A stretch of 64,000 bases of DNA from Paroceanicella profunda (GTDB lineage: Bacteria; Pseudomonadota; Alphaproteobacteria; Rhodobacterales; Rhodobacteraceae): assembly GCF_005887635.2 (NCBI RefSeq), contig NZ_CP040818.1:2572501-2636500 (forward strand). Reading direction: 5' to 3'. Shown here piece after piece: positions 26,304 through 34,277 of this stretch; the first letter of the stretch is position 1, and each line of letters begins with the position of its first letter. Made by a program: the position numbers and the translations under genes. The notes beneath the pieces are model-generated. The model ran no database searches and was not told the DNA's origin. It worked only from the letters and a program-made list of their open reading frames with translations.

Positions 26304-26909
26304 ATGGCTTTCGAACTTCCCGATCTCCCCTATGCCCACGACGCCCTTGCCGCTCAGGGCATGTCGAAGGAGACGCTGGAGTATCACCACGACCTGCACC
26401 ACAACGCCTACGTGACCACCGGCAACAAGCTGCTGGAAGGCTCCGGTCATGAGGGCAAGAGCCTGGAGGAAATCGTGAAGGCGACCTACCAGGACGGGGC
26501 CCTTGTCCAGTCCGGCCTGTTCAACAACGCCTCCCAGCACTGGAACCACACCCAGTTCTGGACCATGATGAGCCCGGGCACCACCGCGATGCCGACCGAG
26601 CTGGAGAAGGCCCTCACCGAGGCCTTCGGTTCCGTCGACAAGTTCAAGGAGGCGTTCTCCGCCGCCGGCGCCGGCCAGTTCGGCTCGGGCTGGGCCTGGC
26701 TGGTGAAGGACACCGACGGGTCCCTGAAGGTCACCAAGACCGAGAACGGCGTGAACCCGCTCTGCTTCGGCCAGACCGCCCTGCTGGGCTGCGACGTGTG
26801 GGAGCATTCCTACTACATCGACTTCCGCAACAAGCGCCCGGCCTACCTCACCAACTTCCTCGACAACCTGGTGAACTGGGAAAACGTGGCCGAGCGCCTG
26901 ACGGCCTGA
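26304..26909 (+). CDS. sodB: Superoxide dismutase, Fe/Mn type
   Basis: The enzyme converts superoxide to oxygen and hydrogen peroxide in the cytoplasm. The 201-residue protein holds the four metal ligands: His28 in LEYHHDLHHNAY, the His of SQHWNHTQFW, and the Asp and His of DVWEHSYYIDFRNKRPAYL. The AGAGQFGSGWAWLV segment is of the iron-type pattern, but metal choice cannot be fixed by sequence. The start at 26304 (MAFELPDLPYAHDAL) matches the usual family N-terminus and has GAGAGGA upstream; the 7-codon longer start was rejected. Confidence 0.95.
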   Translation: MAFELPDLPYAHDALAAQGMSKETLEYHHDLHHNAYVTTGNKLLEGSGHEGKSLEEIVKATYQDGALVQSGLFNNASQHWNHTQFWTMMSPGTTAMPTELEKALTEAFGSVDKFKEAFSAAGAGQFGSGWAWLVKDTDGSLKVTKTENGVNPLCFGQTALLGCDVWEHSYYIDFRNKRPAYLTNFLDNLVNWENVAERLTA

Positions 26910-27591
26910 ACCCGCGTCCGACCCTGACAGCCAGCGGCGCCCCCCGGGGCGCCGACGGCCCCCCGAGCGGCGCCCCCAGCGGGCGCCGTCTTGCGTTGCG
27001 CGGCAGGATGGCCCGGGGCGCTCCCGGCTGAAGCCCTGCCGCCAGCGGTCACGCCGGGCCAAGCGGCCCGCCCGGGCCGCGACCACGCCCGCCGAGCTGC
27101 GGGGGCAGCGCCCCCTCGGCGAGGCGGGCGTTCCCTGCGCAACCGGCCGGGACCCCGCGAGACCCATGCCCTGAAAGCCGCCCGCTGCGGCCTCGCCCTC
27201 CCGGCGCTGGCGGATGGCCTCGCCCGGGCGTCCTCGTCTGCATCCCGGGCAATGCTTCCCCGCGCCCCGAGGGGTCTGCCGCCCGGGCCATGACCCGGAG
27301 AAGGTCCCGGGGGCAGGGGACGATCCCCCCCGAGCGGACGTCCGCTGAGGGGCCTGCTTCCCGGGCGACGTCCTGCACGATCCTGCCGTGGAGATCCGCC
27401 ATCCCTTCGCGGGGGCGTCTCCCCATGCGCCCCCGTTGCAGCGCGGCGGGGCAGCGGCCTGGCGGGCATGTCCGCGCGCAACACTCCCCGATGCCGCGGG
27501 CGTCTTTGCGCCTCCGCCACGACATTGCGCATTGTGCTCCGCCCTCCGGGGCTGCTACGCGAAGGACGCAACCTCGGGAGACCTCACAGAC
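26910..27591. other. Gap between sodB and rarD with GC-rich palindromes
   Basis: Directly after sodB lie GGCGCCCC/GGGGCGCC and a related GGCGCC-rich dyad (26937-26990), which may help end the sodB message though no T-run follows. Palindromic element copy C is at 27085-27131. The remainder is GC-rich and non-repetitive. Open frames extend through it, but none has a ribosome site or a recognisable product. Confidence 0.6.
27085..27131 (+). repeat. Palindromic intergenic element, copy C
   Basis: Outer arms ACGCCCGCC and GGCGGGCGT (9 bp), conserved inner strings GAGCTGC and TCGGCGA, and a central stem GGGGGC/GCCCCC with loop AGC. It differs from copy B at paired positions in both stems but keeps every pair, 25 kb away from copies A and B. 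Confidence 0.8.
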
Positions 27592-28509
27592 ATGGAACGC
27601 TTCGCAGGGCTTGCGGCGGTCGTTGCCGCCTGCACCATCTGGGGCCTCTCGCCGCTCTATTACCGCGCGCTCTCCGGGGTGCCGGCGCTGGAGGTGCTGG
27701 CGCACCGCACACTGTGGAGCTTCGTGTTCTTCGCCGGTGTCATCCTGCTCACCGGGCGCGTGGCGCGGGTGCGCGCGGCGCTCGCCTCGCGCCGCGAGAT
27801 GGGCGTGCTGCTGATCGCGGCGGTGATGGTCTCCTCCAACTGGTTCCTGTTCATCTTCGCGGTGCAGAGTGGCCAGACCATCGAATCGAGCCTGGGCTAT
27901 TACATCTTCCCGCTGCTGGCCGGCGCCATCGGCTGGGCGGTGCTGCGCGAGCGCATGGGCCTGCTGCAGGGGCTCGGCTTCGGCCTCGCGGCCTGTGCGG
28001 TGGGGTTCATCGCGGTCTGGCACGGGGTGTTGCCCTGGCTGGCACTGGCGTTGGCCGGCACCTTCGCCGGCTACGGGCTGGCCAAGCGGGGGGTGAGCTC
28101 GGGGCCCGTCACCTCCGTCTTCGCGGAGATGATCTGGATCCTGCCGCTGGCGCTGATCTGGATCGCGGGGGCGCAGGTCTTCGGCTGGGGCGGCGCCGGG
28201 GCAGGGGCCTTCGGCGGCCCGAAGACCTGGCTGCTGCTGGTCTCCGGCCCGCTCACCGGCGTGCCCTTCATGCTGTTCTCCTACGCGGCGAAAACCCTGC
28301 GCTACTCCACCGTGGGCGTGGCCTTCTACGTGAACCCGACGCTGCAGTTCCTCGTGGCCGTGCTGGCCTTCGGCGAGGCCTTCACCCCGGCGGAGGGGGT
28401 TGCCTTCCCGCTGATCTGGGCCGGCGTGGCGCTCTACAGCATCGGGCTCGTGCGTCAGGAACGCAGGGCGTCGATCACGGCCTCCGGCGTGTCGCACACC
28501 GTGAGATAG
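27592..28509 (+). CDS. rarD: EamA-type permease RarD
   Basis: A 305-residue inner-membrane protein of the drug/metabolite transporter superfamily with about ten helices. The RarD signatures are WGLSPLYYRALSGVPALEVLAHR near the N-terminus, SSNWFLFIFAVQSG, ESSLGYYIFPLLA and the later FYVNPTLQFLVAV. Members are associated with chloramphenicol sensitivity, but their natural substrates are unknown. The ATG at 27592 begins MERFAGLAA; longer in-frame extensions lie in the gap. Its last 18 codons run antisense over the end of the LOG gene (55-bp tail-to-tail overlap). Confidence 0.9.
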   Translation: MERFAGLAAVVAACTIWGLSPLYYRALSGVPALEVLAHRTLWSFVFFAGVILLTGRVARVRAALASRREMGVLLIAAVMVSSNWFLFIFAVQSGQTIESSLGYYIFPLLAGAIGWAVLRERMGLLQGLGFGLAACAVGFIAVWHGVLPWLALALAGTFAGYGLAKRGVSSGPVTSVFAEMIWILPLALIWIAGAQVFGWGGAGAGAFGGPKTWLLLVSGPLTGVPFMLFSYAAKTLRYSTVGVAFYVNPTLQFLVAVLAFGEAFTPAEGVAFPLIWAGVALYSIGLVRQERRASITASGVSHTVR

Positions 28510-29006
28510 TCGCGGAACGTCGCATCGGCGAAGCCGCCGGCGATGCAGCCGTCGATCAGCGCCAGAAGCGGCGTCCAGTAGCCGCCGAAATTGCCCAGCA
28601 CCACCGGTTTCGCGTGCAGGCCGAGCTGCCGCCAGGTGAGCACCTCGAACAGTTCGTCCAGCGTGCCCGGCCCGCCCGGCAGCGCCACGATGGCGTCGGC
28701 ATTCATGAACATCACCTTCTTGCGCTCGTGCATCGTCTGGGTGACGACGAGGCCAGCGCGGGAGCGTGCCGCCGTCTCGCAGCCCAGCAGATGCTCCGGT
28801 ACCACGCCGAAGATCTCGCCGCCCGCTGCCCGGGCCGCCCGGGCCACCGCGCCCATGATCCCCACGTCGCCGGCGCCGTAGACCAGCCGCATCCCGGCTT
28901 CGGCCAGCAGCGCGCCGACCCGCTCGGCCCCCGCCACGTGGCTCGGGTCCACGCCGGTGCGTGACCCGCAGAATACACAGACGTCCCGGATGATCGGCTC
29001 GGACAT
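28455..29006 (-). CDS. LOG family protein (nucleoside 5'-monophosphate phosphoribohydrolase)
   Basis: LOG proteins cleave N6-modified AMP or plain AMP to a free base and ribose 5-phosphate. The 183-residue protein has VCVFCGSRTGVDP, the LVYGAGDVGIMG nucleotide-binding segment, the catalytic arginine region MHERKKVM and the signature LPGGPGTLDELFE. The usual reading of the second segment is GGGxxGLMG; here GAGDVGIMG is a mild variation. Cytokinin activation is the role in plant-associated bacteria; elsewhere nucleotide salvage is likelier. It faces away from the LysM gene. Confidence 0.9.
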   Translation of the reverse strand: MSEPIIRDVCVFCGSRTGVDPSHVAGAERVGALLAEAGMRLVYGAGDVGIMGAVARAARAAGGEIFGVVPEHLLGCETAARSRAGLVVTQTMHERKKVMFMNADAIVALPGGPGTLDELFEVLTWRQLGLHAKPVVLGNFGGYWTPLLALIDGCIAGGFADATFRDYLTVCDTPEAVIDALRS

Positions 29007-29046
29007 GATGAAGTTACTCCGCTCTTTTCATGCGCTCTGTCACAGC

Positions 29047-29052
29047 AGTATA
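29047..29052 (-). promoter_or_regulatory. Possible -10 element for the LOG gene
   Basis: On the minus strand TATACT lies about 41 bp before the LOG start in the 107-bp divergent gap. The region 16-17 bp upstream (CTGTCG) is a poor -35. Pattern evidence only. Confidence 0.25.
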
Positions 29053-29113
29053 GCTTCTGGACCGCAGACGACAGGCGTGGTTTGATCAGTGTTTGTGAAG
29101 AAAAGGCAGGGCT

Positions 29114-31132
29114 TTGGGGAATGAACTGAACACAGGGCCGGGCCTGGCCGCCAGTACGGCATCCGTGCCGCGGATCCTTTTCGCTCTCGTGGCCCTCGGG
29201 GCGGCGGGCGGCGGAGCGTACCTTGCCACCCGGCCGCCGGAACCTGCCGTCACCGAGCAGGGCAACACCGTGGGCAGGGTGCTTCTCGCGCCTCCCCCCG
29301 CGCAGACCGGCGCCGCCCCCGCTGCGGAACGGGCCTCGTCCGGCCCCGAGGCACCCGACACCGGCGCCTCGCCAGCACCACAGCCCCCTGAACCCGCCGC
29401 AGCGGCGCTCCCGGGCGCGACACGGGCCGCGCCGGAGGGCGCCGTGGGGCCCGTCGCTGCGGCTCCGACGGCGGGGCAGGCGTCGGCCGGAACGGCCGCC
29501 AATCAAATGGAGGCCGGAACGGCCGCCAATCAAATGGAGGCCGGAACGGCCGCCAATCAAATGGAGGCCGGAACGGCCGCCAATCAAATGGAGGCCGGAA
29601 CGGCCGCCAATCAAATGGAGGCCGGAACGGCCGCCAATCAAACGGAGGCCGGAACGACCGCCAATCAAACGGAGCCCGGAACGGTCGCCAATCAAACGGG
29701 GTCCGGAACGGCCGTCAGTCAGACGGAACCCGGAAGGGTGGTCAGTCAGACGGAATCCGGAACGGGCACCGGTCAAACACGGGCCGGAGCGGCGGCCAGT
29801 CAGACGAACGTCGCACCTGTCGCCGCTCAGACGGCAGCCGCACCGCCAGCATCAGCGGTGCAGTCCGGGCCCGACGCGTCGACGACGCAGGCCGGGACTG
29901 CCGCACCGGAGACAGGCGCCGCGACACCCACGGCAGCAACGCAGGCCGATCCTGCGGCCCCAGGCGGCTCGGCCGCGTCACCGGACGCCGGCGCGGCACG
30001 CGGGGCCGGGGCCGTTCCCGCCGACGCGGCCGCGTCCGGCGGCTCAGCCCTGGCGGATGGCGGCAGCCCGAAGGGCGAGGGCCTGCCCGGTGCGGCCGAA
30101 ACCGTCGCCCCGGCCGCGGGCGCGGCCCCCGGCGCGGCTCCCGCCGTCGTGGCCGGCGCGGCCGCCCCCGTCACACAGCCGTCGGAGGCCGGAGCGGGCA
30201 CGCGGGACCCGGGCGCCGCCTCTGCGCCGGAGGAGGTCGTCGCAGGCGCCGCGCCGGCGGTGCCGGGCCATCAGCCCTCCGCCGCGGCGCTGGTGGTGCC
30301 CGAGTTCGACCTCGTGCGGGTGGAGGCGAGCGGCAGCACGCTGATCGCCGGGCGCGCCGGGCCGGATGTGGAGATCGCTGTCACCTTCGACGGGGTGGTG
30401 AAGGCCGTGGCGCGCACAAGTTCGCTGGGCGAGTTCGTGGCCATGGTGCAGGCCGACTTCAAGCGCGAGGCGCAGGAGATCCGGCTGATCTCGCGCGAGG
30501 GCGGGGTGGATGTGGCGGTGTCGCGCAACGCGGTGCTGATCCTCGCCCTGCCGCCGGAGGAGAGTGCAGAGCCGGTGGCCGCCCCCACCGTGGTGAGCGC
30601 AGGGCCCGAGCAGGTGGAGATCCTCCAGCCGCCGCATCCCGGGCGCAGCGAGCAGGTGGTGATCGATTCGATCAGCTATGACCGCTCCGGCGAGGTGCTG
30701 CTGCGCGGCCGCGGCCGCCCCGGCGACCGGCTGCGCATCTACGTCGACGACGCGGCGCGCGCCACCGCGACCATCGGCGCGGACGGGCAGTGGAGCCAGA
30801 CGCTCCCCGGGCTCGATTCCGGGCGCTACAGGCTGCGGGTGGATGCCTTCGCGCCCTCGGGCGACACGGTGGAGAGCCGCATCGAGATTCCCTTCCAGCG
30901 CGACTTCCCGCCGGCCGACAGCCTCACCGCGCGGGCGGACACCGACCCGCGCGCCCGCACCGTGGTGGTGCAACCGGGCAACAACCTGTGGACGATGGCG
31001 CGCGTGCATCTGGGCAAGGGCATCCGCTATACCCAGATCTTCACGGCCAACAGGGATCGCATCCGTGACCCCGACCTCATCTATCCGGGTCAGATCTTCG
31101 ATATTCCGCAGCCGGGGACGTCCGAGCCCTGA
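29114..31132 (+). CDS. Envelope protein with N-terminal anchor, long repeat linker and C-terminal LysM
   Basis: The 672-residue product begins at a TTG preceded by AAGGCAGGG; the in-frame GTG at 29165 is another choice. An N-terminal helix (RILFALVALGAAGGGAYLA) anchors it in the inner membrane. Residues of about 45-395 are an Ala/Pro/Thr-rich linker that includes a run of 9-residue repeats (GTAANQMEA). Two Ig-like sandwich domains follow (VRVEASGSTLIAGRAGPDVE and SYDRSGEVLLRGRGRPGDRL), then a LysM peptidoglycan-binding domain (VVVQPGNNLWTMARVHLGKG to YPGQIFDIP). The layout suggests a periplasm-spanning link from inner membrane to cell wall. Similar LysM/Ig proteins occur in Rhodobacterales, function unknown. 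Confidence 0.8.
   Translation: MGNELNTGPGLAASTASVPRILFALVALGAAGGGAYLATRPPEPAVTEQGNTVGRVLLAPPPAQTGAAPAAERASSGPEAPDTGASPAPQPPEPAAAALPGATRAAPEGAVGPVAAAPTAGQASAGTAANQMEAGTAANQMEAGTAANQMEAGTAANQMEAGTAANQMEAGTAANQTEAGTTANQTEPGTVANQTGSGTAVSQTEPGRVVSQTESGTGTGQTRAGAAASQTNVAPVAAQTAAAPPASAVQSGPDASTTQAGTAAPETGAATPTAATQADPAAPGGSAASPDAGAARGAGAVPADAAASGGSALADGGSPKGEGLPGAAETVAPAAGAAPGAAPAVVAGAAAPVTQPSEAGAGTRDPGAASAPEEVVAGAAPAVPGHQPSAAALVVPEFDLVRVEASGSTLIAGRAGPDVEIAVTFDGVVKAVARTSSLGEFVAMVQADFKREAQEIRLISREGGVDVAVSRNAVLILALPPEESAEPVAAPTVVSAGPEQVEILQPPHPGRSEQVVIDSISYDRSGEVLLRGRGRPGDRLRIYVDDAARATATIGADGQWSQTLPGLDSGRYRLRVDAFAPSGDTVESRIEIPFQRDFPPADSLTARADTDPRARTVVVQPGNNLWTMARVHLGKGIRYTQIFTANRDRIRDPDLIYPGQIFDIPQPGTSEP
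29489..29785 (+). repeat. Coding minisatellite, 27-bp units
   Basis: Five identical 27-bp units (29489-29623, each encoding GTAANQMEA) are followed by six increasingly divergent ones (GTAANQTEA, GTTANQTEP, GTVANQTGS, GTAVSQTEP, GRVVSQTES, GTGTGQTRA). The gradient from identical to decayed copies suggests recent expansion at the 5' side. The unit length keeps the reading frame. Confidence 0.95.
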
Positions 31133-31164
31133 GCAAGACCGGCCTGGCCGGAGCAGGGAGACAC

Positions 31165-32985
31165 ATGCGCAGGGATCGTGGAGACCGCACCGTCACGGGA
31201 TCGGCGGAAATCGGCATCATCCGCCGGGTAATGCCCTATCTCTGGCCGGCGGACGCGCCGGTGATCCGGCTGCGCGTGGTGCTGGCGCTGGTGGCGCTGG
31301 TGGTCTCCAAGCTCGCCACCGTGGCCACGCCGGTGTTCTTCAAATACGCGGTGGACGGCATGTCCGGCGACACGGCGCCCGACGCGGCGCTGGCGCTGAT
31401 CCTCGGCACCGTGGGCAGCGTGGTGGCCTATGGCGTGCTGCGGCTCTCGGGCGTGGGCTTCGCGCAGTTGCGCGACATCGTCTTCGCCCGGGTGGGCCAG
31501 CGCGCGCTGCGGGCCCTGGCGCTGGAGAGCTTCCGCCACGTCCACGCCCTGTCGCTGCGCTATCACCTCAGCCGCCGCACCGGGGCGATGAACCGCATCC
31601 TGGACCGGGGCGTGAAGGGGGTGGAGTTCCTGCTGCGCTTCCTGCTGTTCTCCATCGGGCCGCTGGTGCTGGAACTGGCGATGGTGGCGGTGGTGCTGTG
31701 GATCGCCTTCGACATCACCTACCTCCTGGTGGTCGTGCTCACCATCGCGGTCTACGTGGTCTACACCTTCGCGATGACCGAACGCCGGGTGAAGATCCGC
31801 CAGCGGATGAACGACCGTGACCAGGAGGCGAACCAGAAGGCCGTCGACGCGCTGCTGAACTTCGAGACGGTGAAGTACTTCGGCGCCGAGACCCGGGAGG
31901 CGGAGCGCTACGACACGGCGATGCGCGGCTATGAGCGCGCCGCGCTGGAGACGAACTGGACACTGGCCTACCTCAACTTCGGCCAGAGCGCGATCCTCAC
32001 CGCCGGGCTGGTCTGCGTGATGGTGATGGCCGCCCTCGGGGTGCGCGCCGGCACGCTGACGGCGGGGGATTTCGTGATGGTCAACGCCTACATGATCCAG
32101 ATCACCATGCCGCTGAACTTCCTCGGCACGGTCTACCGCGAGATCCGCCAGGCGCTGATCGACATGCGCGAGCTGTTCGAGCTGCTGGACCAGCCCTCCG
32201 AGGTGATCGACCGCCCCGGCGCGCCGCCGCTCGCGGTCTCCGGCGGGGCGGTGCGCTTCGAGGATGTCCACTTCGGCTACGAGACCAACCGCGAGATCCT
32301 GCACGGCCTGTCGCTGGAGGTGCGCGCGGGGCAGACGGTGGCGCTCGTCGGGCCGTCGGGTGGCGGAAAGTCCACCGTGGGGCGGCTGCTGTTCCGCTTC
32401 TACGACACCTGGTCGGGGCGGGTGAGCATCGACGGGCAGGACCTGCGCGACGTGACCCAGGAGAGCATCCGCGCCGCCATCGGCGTGGTGCCGCAGGACA
32501 CGGTGCTGTTCAACGACACGGTGGGCTACAACATCGCCTACGGCCGGCACGGCGCCACCCGCGCCGAGGTGGAGGAGGCCGCGCGTGCCGCGCGCATCCA
32601 CGCCTTCATCCAGAGCCTGCCGGAGGGCTACGACACGCTGGTCGGCGAGCGCGGCCTGAAGCTCTCGGGCGGCGAGAAGCAGCGCGTCGGCATCGCGCGG
32701 ACCCTGCTGAAGAACCCGCGCATCCTGCTGCTGGACGAGGCGACCTCGGCGCTGGACACCGGCACCGAACGCGGCATCCTGGAGAGCCTGCGGGAGGCGG
32801 GCCGCGGACGCACCGTGATCACCATCGCGCACCGGCTCTCCACCGTGGTCCACGCCGACGTGATCGTGGTCATCGAGGCGGGCCGCGTGGTGGAACAGGG
32901 CACCCATGAGGCGCTGATGGCCCGGGGCGGCCGCTACGCCGGCATGTGGCGGGCGCAGAACCGGGCGGAAACCGCCGCCGCCTGA
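31165..32985 (+). CDS. Atm1-type ABC exporter (fused permease and ATPase)
   Basis: A 606-residue half-transporter of the Atm1/HMT1 group, which exports glutathione-bound sulfur, persulfide or metal conjugates from the cytoplasm. Six helices in the first 320 residues hold the typical LSLRYHLSRRTGAMNRILDRG, NQKAVDALLNFETVKYFGAE and QITMPLNFLGTVYREIRQAL. The ATPase has Walker A GPSGGGKSTVGR, Q-loop VPQDTVLFND, signature LSGGEKQRVGIART, Walker B ILLLDEATSALD and the H-loop IAHRLSTV. It starts 32 bp after the LysM gene. A role in iron-sulfur cluster or metal homeostasis follows from the family. Confidence 0.92.
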   Translation: MRRDRGDRTVTGSAEIGIIRRVMPYLWPADAPVIRLRVVLALVALVVSKLATVATPVFFKYAVDGMSGDTAPDAALALILGTVGSVVAYGVLRLSGVGFAQLRDIVFARVGQRALRALALESFRHVHALSLRYHLSRRTGAMNRILDRGVKGVEFLLRFLLFSIGPLVLELAMVAVVLWIAFDITYLLVVVLTIAVYVVYTFAMTERRVKIRQRMNDRDQEANQKAVDALLNFETVKYFGAETREAERYDTAMRGYERAALETNWTLAYLNFGQSAILTAGLVCVMVMAALGVRAGTLTAGDFVMVNAYMIQITMPLNFLGTVYREIRQALIDMRELFELLDQPSEVIDRPGAPPLAVSGGAVRFEDVHFGYETNREILHGLSLEVRAGQTVALVGPSGGGKSTVGRLLFRFYDTWSGRVSIDGQDLRDVTQESIRAAIGVVPQDTVLFNDTVGYNIAYGRHGATRAEVEEAARAARIHAFIQSLPEGYDTLVGERGLKLSGGEKQRVGIARTLLKNPRILLLDEATSALDTGTERGILESLREAGRGRTVITIAHRLSTVVHADVIVVIEAGRVVEQGTHEALMARGGRYAGMWRAQNRAETAAA

Positions 32986-33802
32986 CCCCCCCGCCCGGCC
33001 GGGGAGCGCGCCTGTCGGGGAGGGGCAGGCCCCTCCGCCTCCAGGCGCGCGTCGGGACCGTCCCGGTCCCTCCGGCCAGGCCCGGTCGCCGGGACAGGGG
33101 ACCGGCCGGTGCCGGGCTGCTGACGCGCGCCGCCGCCCCGCCCCGGCACACCAGGGCGCGGGAGCGCTTCCGTTTCAGGAAGCCGGCCGCCGTCCTGCTC
33201 CGAACCGGGCGGCAAGGGTGCCGGGCAACTGACCGCCTGAGCCGGCGAGAGCTGGCCTGCCGGTTCCATGGTCAGCCAGTTTTCACGCTGCGGCGGTGCG
33301 AGGAGTCTGGCCTTCTGGCGACAGCGCCTCCTCGTGGACCTCCACGGCGCGGAATCCCCACTTCGGCCCGCCCGTGCCTGAAGCGGATGAGCCTCCCCCG
33401 ACGGCGCTGTCCGAGCTTCGGGACGCGAGGCGCGCGCGACCCCGGTTGCGAGAGAGCCCTCCACCAATCAACTGCGCAACAGGATCCCGCTCCCCCCCGC
33501 GGAGCCACCGGGCGTCGCGCGGACCCGCGCGACCAGCGCCACGGGGGGCTCGATGCCCCCCGTGGCGCTGTGCGCGTCCGGCGGAAGCCTGCGCGTCCGG
33601 CGGAAGCCTGCGCGTCCGGCGGAAGCCTGCGCGTCCGGCGGAAGCCTGCGCGTCCGGCGGAAGCCTGCGCGTCCGGCGGAAGCCTGCGCGTCCGGCGGAA
33701 GCCTGCGCGTCCGGCGGAAGCCTGCGCGTCCGGCGGCAGCCTGTAGGGGAGGCAGACGTATGCGGGTTCGGCGGGGGCTTGCGGCTCGCTCGGGCTGGTG
33801 GC
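32986..33802. other. Gap after the ABC exporter holding a tandem array
   Basis: Between the convergent Atm1-type and pentapeptide genes. Roughly 32990-33570 is GC-rich, non-repetitive and without a convincing gene; the 19-bp array lies at 33572-33742. Open frames through the array are a by-product of its composition. Confidence 0.6.
33572..33742. repeat. Tandem array, nine 19-bp units
   Basis: Nine copies of GCGCGTCCGGCGGAAGCCT lie head to tail; eight are identical and the last carries one change (AAG to CAG). The unit length is not a multiple of 3, so every frame cycles through the same three peptides and the array is not plausible coding DNA. Confidence 0.96.
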
Positions 33803-34243
33803 TCAGTCCTCGTCGGGCGGGCCGCATTCGCCGGCTTCGCGCAGGCGGGTCCAGGCGGCGAAGAGGTCGGAGACGCGCACGCCGTCGATCGTCATCCCGC
33901 TGAGGTCGCAGTCGCGGATCTCCGCATCGCGCAGCGTCGCCCCGGTTATGGTGAGCCCGGCGAGCGTGGCGTGGCTGATCGCGGCGCCCGAGAGGTTCAC
34001 GTCATGCAGCCGTGCCCCGGCGAGCGTCACATTGGTGAATTCCGCCTGGCACAGATTCACGTCGTCGAACTTCGCCATCGAGAGATTGGTGTCGCCGAAG
34101 CGCGCGCCGCTCAGCACCGCGTGGAACTCCGCCCCGGCGAGGTTCACGCCGTCGAACCGGGCGCCGGCCATGTCCGAGCGGGTGAAGCGGGCGTCGCGCA
34201 GGGGCGGGCCGTCGAAGGGGGGATCGGTGTCGGCGGGGGGCAT
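33803..34243 (-). CDS. Pentapeptide-repeat protein
   Basis: A 146-residue protein with consecutive A(D/N)LXX-type pentapeptides: ARFTRSDMAGARFDGVNLAG, then AEFHA, ARFGDTNLSMAKFDDVNLCQ, AEFTNVTLAGARLHDVNLSG, AAISH, ATLAG and so on to about residue 125. These fold as a right-handed four-sided helix and serve as protein-interaction scaffolds; some mimic DNA and protect gyrase. No signal peptide is seen. It is 34 bp downstream of the RND pump gene and could share its message. Function unknown. Confidence 0.85.
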   Translation of the reverse strand: MPPADTDPPFDGPPLRDARFTRSDMAGARFDGVNLAGAEFHAVLSGARFGDTNLSMAKFDDVNLCQAEFTNVTLAGARLHDVNLSGAAISHATLAGLTITGATLRDAEIRDCDLSGMTIDGVRVSDLFAAWTRLREAGECGPPDED

Positions 34244-34277
34244 TGCAGGTCTCCTTTCGCGGGGCGCGCGGCGGGGG

